Origin: Takakia lepidozioides
Taxonomy: Eukaryota > Streptophyta > Takakiopsida > Takakiales > Takakiaceae
Length of the DNA stretch: 64,000 nucleotides
Reading direction: 5' to 3'
Assembly (NCBI GenBank): GCA_030704615.1
Contig: CM060733.1
Coordinates: 69,502,001 to 69,566,000 of the forward strand
The position numbers and the translations under genes are program-made. The notes under the pieces were generated by a model that did not search any database, was not told where the DNA came from, and worked only from the letters and a program-made list of their open reading frames with translations. Shown here one piece after another: positions 50,616 through 62,320 of the stretch. Numbering within the stretch: the stretch's first letter is position 1; each line of letters opens with the position of its first letter.

Positions 50616-52131
50616 TGTCACGCACCTCACTCCGGTAAGCTCCCCCCTCAAGTCATAGTTACTCGCTTGATGCGCGCGCCTAACTCCCAACCTGGCCGCC
50701 GGGCCAACTTGGAGCTCCGGCTGCTCACCGGGGCATAACGGTCTCCCTTTGATCTCCCAAAGAACCCTCCAACAGTTTAGAACCAACGGAATTCCCTTTG
50801 GTAGTTGGCAGTCCGGAACAGCTCCCACTCTTTGGTCGCTTTCCGGCTCGCTCGCTTACTCACTAGTTTTTGGTCACCAACGGGCTTGCACCGTTCTCGG
50901 GGTTACTACTCCCTATATATACTTCTGTAGCTGTCCGCGGGGGTTTCACAAACAACCATGCCATTTTATGGCAAACCACCACGAACACCCTCGACTCCCG
51001 GTGATGAGTCACGGTGAGTCTTGGCCCACCCACCACGGCCCCTATGGACCGTGATGAGTCCCAAGACTCCCCACGACTCCCACCACGAGGTCTCCGCCCC
51101 AGGGTGAGTCCTATGCCACCCCCACTAAGTCCCGCTAAGCTACCACCACCCCTTGTGGAGCCACCCCCACCGCAACCCGGTGTGCGGGGCTCCACCTAGT
51201 GAGCGCCTCCGCCTCCTTGAGTGCCTTGGGCACTCAAGGGTGCTTCAGGCCCCCATACCTATCGCTGCCACTGCCCCCACCACAGGGGCAGCCCCTCTTG
51301 TGTCCCGACCCCCTGCCCTCAAGGCAAAGGGCCGCGACACACACCCCTACTAACAGGGAGTCGATGTCCTCATCGGCTTGTCCATTTTGTGGAAACGAAC
51401 ATCCAAGTTGTGGCGTCCCACATCAAGGAGTTTGTTTCCGTACCATGGCGTCCCATGGCAAAGAACCAAACCCCACACTTGACTCTACTCTCCACTAGCT
51501 AGTTCGGCCGGCTTCCTCCAAGTCCCGGCCAAGGGTGGAGCCTCTCAAGCTCCTCCCAGTGCACTCTTCTCGGCCTACTTCAAGGCCAAGGAACGATCCT
51601 CCCCGAGGATCAAATCGCCTTACTGCAACAACATTGCTTGCGACCGCTCATGATGCCGCTTTTGGCATCACCTTGAGCAAGGGTTCACCTCGAACCCTCT
51701 TTGACTAGGAAGATAACCTTGAACCAATCGCGCGCCCCAATCATTACAGTCCGTCTTGAAATGCTGGCCTGAGGTACGGGAACACGCCGAAGCCGCACTA
51801 CGACTTCGTCCCGAGGCTACACGATTATAGTACGTGAACGGAAGCACGTAGCTTCCGCGTTAGCCCGCACTACAAGGCAACCCCCTCGGTAGCGCAATTA
51901 TAGTACGCGCACGCGCCAGGTGCGCACTAGCACGTGAACTCCTAAAGAAGGCGCAAGTTTCCTTGCCCCTTGGATGGGAGTCACCCGATTTCGGCTCTGC
52001 GCAAACACACGATTTATCCAATTTACCTCTCCCACTTTTGTAAGCTAGCATGCATTCTACACACTAGCCAACCACACCATGCATCACCATTCCAAACAAA
52101 ATAGGACGCACAACATTTGGAACCCATTTCC
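50616..52131 (-). repeat. Inverted LTR copy, left arm of fold-back
   Basis: It begins TGTCACGCACCTCAC and follows the reverse complement of the 1.6-kb chromovirus LTR to about 52131, lacking the first 75-80 bp of the LTR. It ends in CCCATTTC, which forms a small hairpin with the adjoining GAAATGGG. It is paired with the plus-oriented LTR at 52237-53838. Confidence 0.85.
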
Positions 52132-52236
52132 TAGAAATGGGAAACGCATCCGAGGCGGTTGCAGTTTTTGAAGGGCGACCTCAAAAGCGGAAGAAGCGTT
52201 GATGGGGACATCAACCTTGGAGCGTGGGGGAGGAAA
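52132..52236 (+). pseudogene. End of chromodomain ORF and polypurine tract
   Basis: GAAATGGGAAACGCATCCGA onward corresponds to 31821-31921 of the chromovirus: EMRNAIRGG-like sequence, TSKAEEALMGTSTLERGGG, then GTGGGGGAGGAAA. It is a roughly 100-bp piece of pol caught between two opposed LTRs. Confidence 0.8.
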
Positions 52237-53838
52237 TGCATGCTTAGCCCGGCTTAGCTAGCTCAGGAATCCGATTGCAAAAACTTGTATTGTACAAAAA
52301 TTTGTTATAAAAGAAATGGGTTCCAAATGTTGTGCGTCCTATTTTGTTTGGAATGGTGATGCATGGTGTGGTTGGCTAGTGTATAGAATGCATGCTAGCT
52401 TACAAAAGTGGGAGAGGTAAATTGGGTTAATCGTGTGTTTGCGCAGTGCCGAAATCGGGTGACTCCCATCCAAGGGGCAATGAAACATGCGCCTTCTTTG
52501 GGAGTTCACGTGCTAGTGCGCACCTGGCACGTGCGCGTACTATAACTGCGCTACCGAGGTGGTTGCCTTGTAGTGCGGGCTAACGCGGAAGCTACATGCT
52601 TCCGCTCACGTACTATAATCGTGTAGCCTCGGGACGAAGTCGTAGTGCGGCTTCGACGTGTTCCCGTACCTCAGGCCAGCATTCCAAGACGGACCCAATT
52701 GTAGTGATTGGGGCGCACGGTTGGTTCAAGGTTATCTTCCTAGTCAAAGGGGGTTCGAAGTGAACCCTTGCGCAAGATGATGCCAAAACCGGCATCATGA
52801 GCGATCGCAAGCAATGTTGTTGCAGTAAGGCGATTCGATCCTCGGGGAGGATCATTCCTTGGCCTTAAAGTAGGCCAAGAAGAGTGCACTGGGAGGAGCT
52901 TGAGAGGCTCCACCCCTGGCCGGGACTTGGAGGAAGTCGGCCAAACTAGCTAGTGGAGAGTAGAGTCAAGTGTGGGGTTTGGTTCTTTGCCATGGGACGC
53001 CATGGTACGGAAACAAACTCCTTGATGTGGGACGCCACAACTTGGATGTTCGTTTCCACAAAATGGACAAGCCGATGAGGACATCGACTCCCTATTGGTA
53101 GGGGTGTGTGTCGCGGCCCTTTGCCTTGAGGGCAGGGGGGTCGGGACACAAGAGGGGCTGCCCCTGTGGTGGGGGTAGTGGCAGCGATAGATATGGGGGC
53201 CTGAAGCACCCTTGAGTGCCCAAGGCACTCAAGGAGGCGGAGGCGCTCACTAGGTGGAGCCCCGCACACCGGGTTGCGGTGGGGGTGGCTCCACAAGGGG
53301 TGGTGGTAGCTTAGCGGGACTTAGTGGGGGTGGCATATGACTCACCCTGGGGCGGAGACCTCGTGGTGGGAGTCGTGGGGAGTCTTGGGACTCATCACGG
53401 TCCATAGGGGCCGTGGTGGGTGGGCCAAGACTTACCGCGACTCATCACCGGGAGTCGAGGGTGTTCGTGGTGGTTCGCCATAAAATGGCATGGTTGTTTG
53501 TGAAACCCCCGCGGACAGCTATAGAAGTATATATAGGGAGTAGTAACCCCGAGAACGGTGCAAGCCCGTTGGTGACCAAAAGCTAGTGAGTAAGCGAGCG
53601 AGCCGGAAAGCGACCAAAGAGTGGGGAGCTGTTCCGGACTGCCAACTACCAAAGGGAATTCCGCTGGTTCCAAATCGTTGGAGGGTTCTTTGGGAGATCA
53701 AGGGGGGGGGGACCGTTATGTCCCGGTGAGCAGCCGAAGCTCCAAGTTGGCCCGGCGGCCAAGTTGGGAGTTAGGCACGCGCATCAAGCGAGTAACTATG
53801 ACTTGAGGGGGGAGCTTACCGAAGTGAGGTGCGCGACA
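52237..53838 (+). repeat. LTR copy, right arm of fold-back
   Basis: A complete 1.6-kb LTR (TGCATGCTTAG ... GCGCGACA), homologous to 31922-33507 and to the reverse of 50616-52131. It is followed at 53839 by unrelated coding-like DNA. I find no direct duplication matching the sequence left of 50616. Confidence 0.85.
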
Positions 53839-54535
53839 CAATTGCCAGTTCCTATGTGTGCAAACCACACGTTCATGCTATACGCACTTCAGAGTCTCTT
53901 GCAGTTGTTTCAAACAAGGCCTCCTTGTTTGCCACGTATGAAGAGACTAAGAGACATGAATGACTTGAAGTTGAAGAGTAGTCTAGTACCTCAAAAGAAG
54001 AGTATTGCCACTCCACAGGCAATGCGTCTTTTGGAGGATTTGAGATTGCAGGGTCTAACACGCAAAGATGGGTCTTTGTATCACAAGGAGCTCATGATTG
54101 AGTTTGTCAAGAATTATGATGCAAGAACGGAGACTACACGGGTGAAGGGGGTGGTCATACAACTTACTCCGGAATACTTGGGAAAAGTCTTCGACTTGCC
54201 CGAGGGAGCGCAGGCAGTTGAGGAGGAAAGGGCAAGTTTGCAAATTGCAAACCTTTTTAGTGAGAACCACTTCCACAAAACCCAGGGATACACCTATTTG
54301 AAGGCTGAGTATCCAGGGCTTAGGAAGGTAGGACAAATGCTTAATGTCCTGTTTCTCATGAAACAGAATCAGATGTACCTCAACAAGTCCTTTGTAGAGG
54401 AGATTGTCAAGGCACTGAGGGGTGAGGACGTAGCTTGGGCTGAAATGATGCAGATCAAGGGGCTAGATGAGGAGATGACGTGGCTTCAGACAACACAGGC
54501 GAAGGCCCCGATCATAGTCTCCGAGGGCAGAAAAG
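53839..54535 (+). pseudogene. Mobile-domain-like ORF, 5' part
   Basis: The frame from the LTR edge to 54535 encodes helical protein: KKSIATPQAMRLLEDLRLQG, LYHKELMIEFVKNYDART, VKGVVIQLTPEYLGKVFDLP and ALRGEDVAWAEMMQIKGLDE. This pattern (a Leu-rich beta/alpha unit with '...LTPEYLGKVFDLPEGA') resembles transposon-associated plant mobile or gag-like domains, but I cannot name the family. It is interrupted at 54535 by the inverted-repeat element and seems to resume at 56755 (AIPAPVIAQLIQASCPLTVK). The start is missing, removed by the LTR. Confidence 0.45.
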
Positions 54536-56754
54536 GCGTGAGCAGAACCCGTGAGCAGATTCCTTTATACGTGAGCAGATTGAAAGCGTGAGCAGATTAC
54601 AGATGCGGACCCTAGAACCGAGGGAACAAGTGGGCCTATTGCCGTGGACGCAAACTCCACTGCAACGATGTAATCTCCTCTCTATCGGACCGGAGACAGA
54701 CAGGCTCCACGACGACAATGTGGCACGAATGTGCAATGAAAAATTTACGGATGAATGTATTTGGGATGGACGTAAAAGGGAATGGATGAACGTTGGATGA
54801 GTGGCGGATGAAAAACTGCCCAGATGATTGAACCATATGGATGACTGCAACAACATCTATCCTCAGGGATGAGTATGCGCAGGGAAGCAGGCATTAAGTT
54901 GTCGTCAACAACAGCTTAAATCGCAGCCTCTGTCAGCACATGACAAATGAACCCATCAACGACATCGTAATTCCCAGCCCTGTTGGGACATGACAATGAA
55001 TCATAAGTTATGTAGTCCAAGCAATTTGTAGATGTCATTCATCCCAAATAGCACTCCAGAAGAGCACACCTTAATCTGGCACCTTAATCAGGGCACATTC
55101 GGGAGAAGAATAAATCAATATATATATAAATAGTTGGATGACTGCAACAACATCTATCCTCAGAGATTAGCATACGCAGGGAAGTAGGCATTAAGCTGTC
55201 GTCAACGACAGCTTAAATCGCAGCCCCTGTCAGCACATGACAAATGAACCCATGAATATCTCCCCAGAACAAATATGTCCCCTGGAAAAACCATAGGGGG
55301 GACTTTTTTTGTGCAGAGAAGCAGGCATTAAGGTGTCGTCAACGACATCTTAATTCCCAGCCCTGTTGGGACATGACAACGAAATAAGTTATGTAGTCCG
55401 AGCAATTTGTAGATGTCATTCACCCTAAATAGCACACCAGAAGAGCAGCCAGATTAAGGTGTCTTTGATGACACCTTAATCTGGCACCTTAATCAGACAC
55501 ATTCGGGAGAAAATAAATAAATCGTTGGATGACTGCAACAACATCTATCCTCAGGGATCAGCATGCGCAGGGAAGTAGGCATTAAGTTGTCGTCAACGAC
55601 AGCTTAAATCGCAGCCCCTGTCAGCACATGACAAATGAACCCATGAATATCTCCCCAGAACAAATATGTCCCTTGGAAAAACCGTAAGGGGGACCTTTTC
55701 TTGTGCAAAGAAGCAGGCATTAAGGTGTCGTCAACGACATCTTAATTCCCAGCCCTGTTGGGACATGACAATGAATCATAAGTTATGTAGTCCGAGCAAT
55801 TTGTAGATGTCATTCACCCCAAATAGCACACCAGAAGAGCAGCCAGATTAAGGTGTCGTTGACGACACCTTAATCTGACCTTGGGGGAAGGGATTTAAAA
55901 AAAAAAAAAAAAAAAAAAAAACTTGCAAATGAACCCAACCCCTGCTTTGCAAGCAAAAGACCTGGCGTTTACCCAGCATGGATTTATGGTCACCAGGAAG
56001 AAGGACATGACAACGAATCATAAGTTATGTAGTCCGAACAATTTGTAGATGTCATTCACCCCAAATAGCACACCAGAAGGTGTCAGATTAAGGTGGCGCA
56101 TTCGGGAAAAAAAAATTAAAAAAAAAAAATCGGATTTTTTTTTTGTTTTGCTTTTTTTTTTGGAAAACTTGCAAACAGATTTTGAGTTGTCATGTTATGC
56201 GGAGGCTGCAGCGGGCGATTTAGTCTCATCTCATCTCCCCCTCCTGTGCTTTACGACAGAGATGGTTTTCTGCAGAGCAAGACTAGTGTCTTCATAGACA
56301 GTTGTGCCTTCGTTTTGGACACTGCCTCCAATAGCAGTGGATATTCTTCGTCGAAATGAATCGACTGTTTTCAAACGATTTTTATTAAAGCACCAAATGA
56401 CCTCTCCACCTTCTTTGCAATTGGGTGTGAGCATCTCTCTCGACTTAGGATACCTGGTAAAATGACAACCACAACCCTCCTCAGTTGGCACAGGTTCACT
56501 CTGGAGCTCGGGGGATTTGGCAACCATTACTGAAAAATGCTTTTTAATTTTCCATTCATCCACAAACTACATTCATCCAGTGCCATTCGTCCAACTGACA
56601 TTCATCGACCATTCATCCCTAACGATGAATTGGTATGCATGTTATACTGGACACTACCCACAGTAATAGGTCCTCTAAGCCGAATAGGCGTCTGCGGTTA
56701 TAGGTGAGCAGAAATCTGCTCACGGAATTTTCTGCTCACGGATTCTGCTCACGC
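54536..56754. mobile_element. 2.2-kb inverted-repeat element (DNA-transposon-like, non-autonomous)
   Basis: The left end GCGTGAGCAGAACCCGTGAG and the reverse complement of the right end match at 23 of the first 24 bases (one C/T difference). Both ends carry further GTGAGCAGA copies (four on the left within 55 bp, four on the right), which look like transposase-binding subterminal repeats. The element interrupts an ORF that continues on either side. I could not find a clear target-site duplication (left flank GCAGAAAAG, right flank TTTAGCAAT), so the superfamily is unknown. The interior holds about 390-bp tandem units (54839-55918). A 110-codon minus-strand ORF (56231-56563) is of unknown nature. 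Confidence 0.6.
54839..55918. repeat. Tandem repeat of about 390 bp with internal palindromes
   Basis: Units begin GGATGACTGCAACAACATCT at 54839, 55136 and 55527. The second and third units are about 392 bp apart; the first is shortened by roughly 95 bp. Each contains TGTCGTCAACGACA-type palindromes. A perfect hairpin with 16-bp arms lies at 55844-55877 (CAGATTAAGGTGTCGT, two-base loop, then its complement), and a decayed version at about 55452-55485. An A-run follows at about 55897-55920. Confidence 0.85.
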
Positions 56755-58215
56755 TTTAGCAATCCCCGCTCCTGTCATTGCACAGTTGATACAGGCTTCA
56801 TGTCCACTCACTGTAAAAGAGCGCAAGGGTATGGGCATAGTAGAACTGGACGCCACTGAAGTTGATGAACATGGATCCACCCACAGTGATGGCGGTCTGG
56901 AGAGACATGGCAAGTCTAAGAGGCAGAAAACAGGGCAGGCTATGAAGGTTACAGTGCAATAGCAACTAGTGGTTCACCTTGCGAAAAGACAAGTTGTGAT
57001 GGAAATGGAGGACATAATTTCCCCAGTACTGAAACAGATTGAGGCACAACAACAACAGGTGTTGCTATAGGAGGAGGGACAAAATGCAGGAGAGGAGGAA
57101 GATGTCACTTTCCCACTCGAAGTACTCCTACCGAGTAGTCAGGTTGCAGCGGAAGGAACATAGTTGGATATGGCTAATACGCCAGACCATCTGGTCATAC
57201 CTTCCAGTGATTAGATAGCAGCAGAGATTGGGCAAGATGATCTCAGCTATGCCACTACCGGGGTAGTCAAAACCATGCCAGACATGGTGATACCACAACT
57301 ACTCAAGAGAGACAAGGCTATTGAAAATGAAACAAGGCTTGTGGTAAAAAGGAGTAGATGATGAAGTACAGGGCCAAAGGCACAGCTGCACCTTCAGTAG
57401 TTGATGAGGTGCAGGTGTAGAGCCAAGTAGGTACTTGGCCGAAATCGTTTACTAAGCACCAGGCTGGAGACAAACGGGAAGATCCTCAGGCAAAACTAGG
57501 GGAAGATCTACAGTAGGCCATGGTCGTGAGTTCCATGAACAAGACCCTTAATCTTCTAGGGAATTATTTTAAAACTCATGTTCTTGCAGAGTAGTTGGCA
57601 GTCCTGAGAAAAGAACTCAAACAGGAGTTTGAGGCAAGGATATTATCTGACGGGCAACTAGAGTGGTCTCAAACTACAGCAAGCCCTGGATGAGTCTAAT
57701 GCTGCCCTGCAGCTTGAAAAAAAAAACCTTATCAAGGCAGGCCTTGAGAAGGAACAGCTACAAAGTGTTCACAATCAGCAACTCTACCAGTTGCAAGTCA
57801 AACATGAGGAGGCTCTTGCATCACAACAAGTCATTAATGATGGATGGCAGCAACCAACCAGGAACTTACCATGCAATCTACTACTTTGGTGGCTAAATTG
57901 GCATAAGCTGATGATGAAATCAGGAAGAAATCTGGGCTGTGTGCATGGGCACAGGCACAGGTACTACAACAGGGAGAACTCATTACAAACATGAAGATTA
58001 CTATTTGTTTTAATGAGAGTACCATCCAAGAGCTGAGGCTCCACAATGAAGAGAAGGACCAGCAACTTTTACAGTTGCATCAGACTGTCAAAGTGCGGAT
58101 CAACGAACTCTCTGCAGCTGAAAAGGGGAGGAATGAAGCCAATAATATGTTGGCTACCTTTGCAGCCTTGAGGGACCCTTATCAGAAGCGGATAGAAAGG
58201 TTGGAGTAGCAAAAT
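56755..58215 (+). pseudogene. Mobile-domain-like ORF, 3' part, with coiled coil; decayed
   Basis: It continues after the inverted-repeat element with VIAQLIQASCPLTVKERKGM and ELDATEVDEHGSTHSDGGLE, then a Gln/Glu-rich region and a long coiled coil (QQALDESNAALQLEKKNLIK, LEKEQLQSVHNQQLYQLQVK, and after about 58000 LRLHNEEKDQQLLQLHQTVK). At least six in-frame stops (e.g. near 56960, 57070, 57163) and frame changes near 57660 and 57900 show it is not functional. The pattern fits an accessory or gag-like protein of an old transposable element. Confidence 0.45.
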
Positions 58216-58540
58216 AAGGCGCCTTACAAGCTTAGTGAGGAGCAGACTCTTAGGACTTCCACTCAACAATGGTGGCTCACCACATTTTGCAGCTCTGGTT
58301 GCAAACATGAGGACCCTCAAACCATCTTTTGGCGTCATGCCCCTTGGTAAAAATGTGGTTATGATCCCAGACTATCCTCCTCAAATCTGCTTGAGCATAA
58401 GTGAACCACTGCCTAAGCTGTTCATCATGTTGGAGCATGGTATGTACATCATGATATGTTTGCACTGGAATTTAGGTGCCCGTTCACAGAAGCATGTTGC
58501 ACACAGGAAGTGAACCGTGAGGGCACGGCTTTTTGAGAGA

Positions 58541-58561
58541 GGGGGGGGGGGGGGGGGGGGG
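58541..58561. repeat. Poly-G run (G21)
   Basis: Twenty-one G in a row on the plus strand, just after the decayed coiled-coil ORF. It could be a true homopolymer or an assembly/sequencing artefact; homopolymers this long are often misjudged. Confidence 0.85.
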
Positions 58562-58619
58562 TTGTAATGTTACAAGGCTGCTGGGCACTTAGATGATTTA
58601 CAGGGTCTTGCGGGTACCC

Positions 58620-58860
58620 TTAATTTTGCGCAGTCATGAGACTTCATGACTCTACTGCCATGAGCCCTTACATGCCTTCATGAGCATCATGCAGGTGCAG
58701 CAGGCACAGGTCTTCATGAGCCTCATGGTGCGGAGGGCACAGGCCTTCATGAGTCCTCATGATGTGGCAGGCACAGGTCCCCATGAGCCCTCATGACATT
58801 AAGGCATGAGTCTACACAGGTCTCACAGGCCTCATGACGACATAGGAGGGGAACATGGGA
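58620..58860. repeat. TCATGAG-rich minisatellite-like repeat
   Basis: Degenerate units of about 35-50 bp centred on the near-palindrome CTTCATGAG/CTCATGA and linked by GCAGGCACAGG (e.g. CAGGCACAGGTCTTCATGAG, GGGCACAGGCCTTCATGAG, GGCAGGCACAGGTCCCCATG). Confidence 0.7.
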
Positions 58861-60039
58861 ATGCAGGGAACACAGGAGGGGAACAGCAGTACGAGTTAGT
58901 ATTGTCATGACTGACGGTTAGAGTCAGACAGTTAGTTAGGCAGTTAGGATAGCTTGCAGGTAGTTAAGGCGGCGTAGCTGCAGAAGAGGGGACTTCTTCT
59001 GGTGCTTCTTGGACGATCTTGGCATGCGGAGAAATAGATCTGAATGCCTCATAAACCGGGCAATGACTGTGAATGCGATGAAGATTCCCATCATAGTTTA
59101 GAAGTTTGTGAGTCGCAGTAACATTGAAGAACATAAAAAACCAAGATATGAGAGTCTTGGGAATTGTGTACCTCACATGATAACACACCTTCCCTGAAAT
59201 TCTCACTTTTTTCTGACCTGTTTTTGTGTGGGCACAAATTGGGGGGTGAAAAAACCCAATTTGAAGTGGGCAGGCCAACATTTGGGCTGCAAAAATTACA
59301 TAGGACAAATCTACCGTTCAATTTACAATCGGTTTGGTCCATATCATCCTTGCATGCAAAGGTTGTTGTAGAAAAAATTGCAATCCAATCGGGTAATGTT
59401 TTAGGCTATTTTGGGGCCCTGCCCGGTACTTCCCAGCCCAACCAATATTTTAGCATGCAGCCCTACAATATTTCCTACTCTAGCCCTTGTACCTAGCGGG
59501 TTTTGAGACCTTTTCGCCACCTGTTTTTGCTCATTCAGGGGATGACGTGGGCTTGTGGACACCACCATTGGGGGCAGAACCCTTTCAGAACCCCTTGCTC
59601 AGGTTTAGTGCCATCCTGGGTGGCTGTCATGCAGGCGCATTCATGGGGGTATTGGAATGCATGTGGGGCTAGCCGACCTTAGGGTGTAAACCCTTTCCCC
59701 ATCCTGAACGCGGTTGCCATGCAAGCAACTCGAGCAAGATGACTCAGTAAAGACATGACAAAAAAGCTGAGTTAGCCCGAGATTGGGGGATCTTACTCCT
59801 GTGTATAAGTTTTTTTTTGAATATTGGCCAATGCCATTGTGTGTAAAAACTTTTTTCCTGCCTAATGAGCCAAAATTGACTCAAATTGGAGTTAATCCCA
59901 GTAAGAACTGGATGGTTCAAGAACCTGACCGACCAGTTTTGAGTCCATTTGACACTTAAGGGGTTAAACACATGTTTCAACACAGGTGTGAAGTCATGGC
60001 AGTTATCAGAATAAACTCTCTGTCGATGCCAGTTGACAT
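58861..60039. other. Non-coding interval before the DNL zinc-finger gene
   Basis: No gene is supported. Short frames on both strands have no protein-like composition. The stretch after 59750 is the 3' flank of the minus-strand gene ending at 60040. Confidence 0.5.
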
Positions 60040-61517
60040 CTATTCACCTTTTGGGGTCCATCCAGCCAGATCGTCCACTGAAAACTCGTAGCTCTCTTCT
60101 GAGCCCTTCCTGACCTCAATCCCCTGCTGTGAGAGGAAATCTGCCACACTGCCAGGCTTTCCAAACCAACCAAGCCGGTCGGCAATCAAGTGAAGGTTCT
60201 TACAACTAGGACACTTCACAATCACAATGCCCCTCTCATATGTGTCTCTACTCATTGTCTTTCCTGATCGCGTTTCACAAACTTTACAAGTAAATATCAT
60301 GGCCATATCATGCCGTGTAGAGGACTTGAATACTGTTGATTGAAATCCATTGTCAGATGACTGTACAACACTTCCTTTCGCTATTGATTCTGTGGATACA
60401 CCTGGTACCACACAAGGGGTTTGTTCCTCCTCAGCTCGTTCCTCCCAAACCAGAGATGCTCTGTTGTCTAATTGAGCAGTGTTGAGCGAGCTACAAAACC
60501 CTCTGCCTTGATGAAATAGTGAACTTCCCCAACCTGGCACAGTGTGGTCTGCAAAAGTACTGTGCCTCCATAGGTGTGAGAAACCTGACAAGGAGGTCAG
60601 GTTGGCATACTGAGCTGATAAGTGGCTGGGATAAGCTGCAGCTTCACAACTGCTACAAGAACCTGAAAGTGGACATCATGGTGAGAATAATGGAACCACT
60701 GTAACCTGACAAATGCTATCTCACTGTAGTATAGTGGCACAATTTTTGAATGCCAAAGGTTGACAAAAGGATAGCAAAGGCACGCAAGCGGCGCTCCTTG
60801 AATTCAACTTTTGTAGCCCATGTTCACTGATTTCCGGCTAGACCCCTTCTAGGACACCTAGCTTGAATGGACAACGTCTCCACCCATGGCTGGGGTTGTT
60901 GGGGATGCCACTTCTAATGCATACTGCAATGTGCTGTAATTGCGACAAAACCCTGAGCTCTAAAACCCTACCAGAACACATGCAATACCATCCAAAGACC
61001 TGGCACAGACACATGTGAGTCTTGGGGATCATACTGACTTTCGTTCGTTGATACCTGACTGATGCAGCTACATATTGGACAAGGAAGGACCTACATGATG
61101 GGTGATATGCCTTCCATGTGAAAATTGCACCTGCACTTTTGCAGCCAACTCCTCACAAGCGCTTGCCTAACTATCTTCCTAGTTGGAGGCTGAACCACAC
61201 CCGTGAACTGATTCTCAATTGGAGTATGAAGCCAACTTAGAAAACTCAAATCTTGAAATGGGTCCTTAATTCTCTTAGGGGGGCCTTAAACCATCTCCAG
61301 AGAGGAAAGAGGGAAGATGTGAGGGAAGTGGAGACCAGCCATAGTCGAAGCACTTATGTGTATCTGTCGCATTCAAAGAACACAGGGGACGGATGTCACA
61401 GGAAGGCAGATAAGTAAAACCTGGAAAAGGAGTAAAGGGAAGCCAGTAAGAAGCCGAAGTAGATGCTCGAAGTCGGAAAAGGGGCTTTAGATTCCGTCCT
61501 GCTGGCCGCATCCCCAT
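60040..61517 (-). CDS. DNL-type zinc-finger protein (Tim15/Zim17/HEP-like Hsp70 escort protein)
   Basis: Two exons: 61421-61517 (ATG at 61517; 97 nt) and 60040-60662, joined in phase across donor AG/GTTTTA and acceptor TTTCAG. They total 720 nt, 239 residues. The N-terminus (MGMRPAGRNLKPLFRLRAST, then SASYWLPFTPF) is Arg/Ser-rich without acidic residues, like a mitochondrial or plastid targeting peptide. The DNL domain at about residues 154-215 has MIFTCKVCETRSGKTMSRDT, then VKCPSCKNLHLIADRLGWFG. The two CxxC pairs (about 158/161 and 183/186) form the zinc site. Family members keep organellar Hsp70 soluble and help protein import or folding. The tail SVDDLAGWTPKGE is acidic. The gene is intact; the organelle cannot be decided from sequence alone. 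A longer alternative ORF over exon 1 in another frame is a shadow. Confidence 0.9.
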
Positions 61518-62222
61518 ACTGAAAACCTGTCAGTGCCAGAATGTTTCGGACACCACATGCAACACTTAATATCGGAAGATAGACTGTCTCTTTATCTGGC
61601 CGGGGCAAAAAAACACCTCGATCTCCCCTATTCCTAGACCAAGTGGAAATGGCCAGTTGGTCTACAAAGAAACGTGAATGGAGGTAAGAGAAATGAATCA
61701 CAACCAAAAAACAGAGCATGAATGGAGGTGAGAGGTTGTTGTGGTCCTGAGACCCACACATTAAGCGCCACAGCAACCCAGAGAGGTCATTTTCTCCAGC
61801 CAGATCGAAGCCACGATTGGAGTGCAGGGCCACACCCACATCCACCAAATCTCAACTTCGCTATTCCGAACAGCACTTCTGAAACTCTGACACTTGAGCA
61901 GGTCTAGGGTTCTACGTGAGAACCTGTAAGCAATATTGAGAACCTCAGGAATATGCTATATATCCGTCAGACCATTTAACCGACACGTGTCTACCAGTAG
62001 CCCTGCCTGGCACCCTCACACCTTTACCCTCTTTGCATTGTGGTCTCGTGACTCAAATCTGTATTTTCGTGTGTGGATTCCTCTGACCTAGGTGCTATCC
62101 GTCTTCACTCAGACCCATTCATTCGAGTAACGGAAAGGCGGTAGTAGTTAGCTGGAATAGACCCACAGGGGGGATCGAGAGAGAAAGCTGGAATTGTATT
62201 GAGGAAGGAGGCTGAGGCAGAA
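61518..62222. promoter_or_regulatory. Intergenic region between divergent genes
   Basis: About 700 bp between the start of the minus-strand DNL gene and a possible plus-strand first exon at 62223. It presumably holds both promoters. I see no strong TATA box. The interval 61396-61848 is open on the minus strand without an ATG-led homolog and is treated as shadow. Confidence 0.3.
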
Positions 62223-62320
62223 ATGGCTTTCTTTCTTATTTCTTTGTACTTTGTACTTGCTGGTTTGCTGGGAATACTTTCCATCAAATTTTGCTACAAC
62301 AAGCGGCCGTCTACAAACTT
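62223..62320 (+). CDS. Possible first exon of a membrane-anchored protein
   Basis: The ATG at 62223 begins MAFFLISLYFVLAGLLGILS followed by IKFCYNKRPSTN and a consensus donor GTAAGT at 62321. The first 22 residues form one hydrophobic segment followed by basic residues, as in a signal anchor (e.g. the N-terminus of many ER cytochromes P450). I could not identify the next exon in the remaining 1.7 kb, so family and even reality of the gene are uncertain. It would run off the window to the right. Confidence 0.35.

Noticed and set aside
56231-56563. 110-aa minus-strand ORF in the inverted-repeat element as a transposase
   Set aside because: No catalytic motif or zinc finger is visible and it is short; left only as an ORF of unknown nature.
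58541-58561. Poly-G run as a regulatory G-quadruplex
   Set aside because: A single homopolymer beside a decayed ORF has no regulatory context and may be a sequencing artefact.
61396-61848. 150-aa minus-strand ORF upstream of the DNL gene
   Set aside because: Overlaps exon 1 of the DNL gene in a different frame; the exon 1 frame joins exon 2 in phase and has a targeting-peptide profile.
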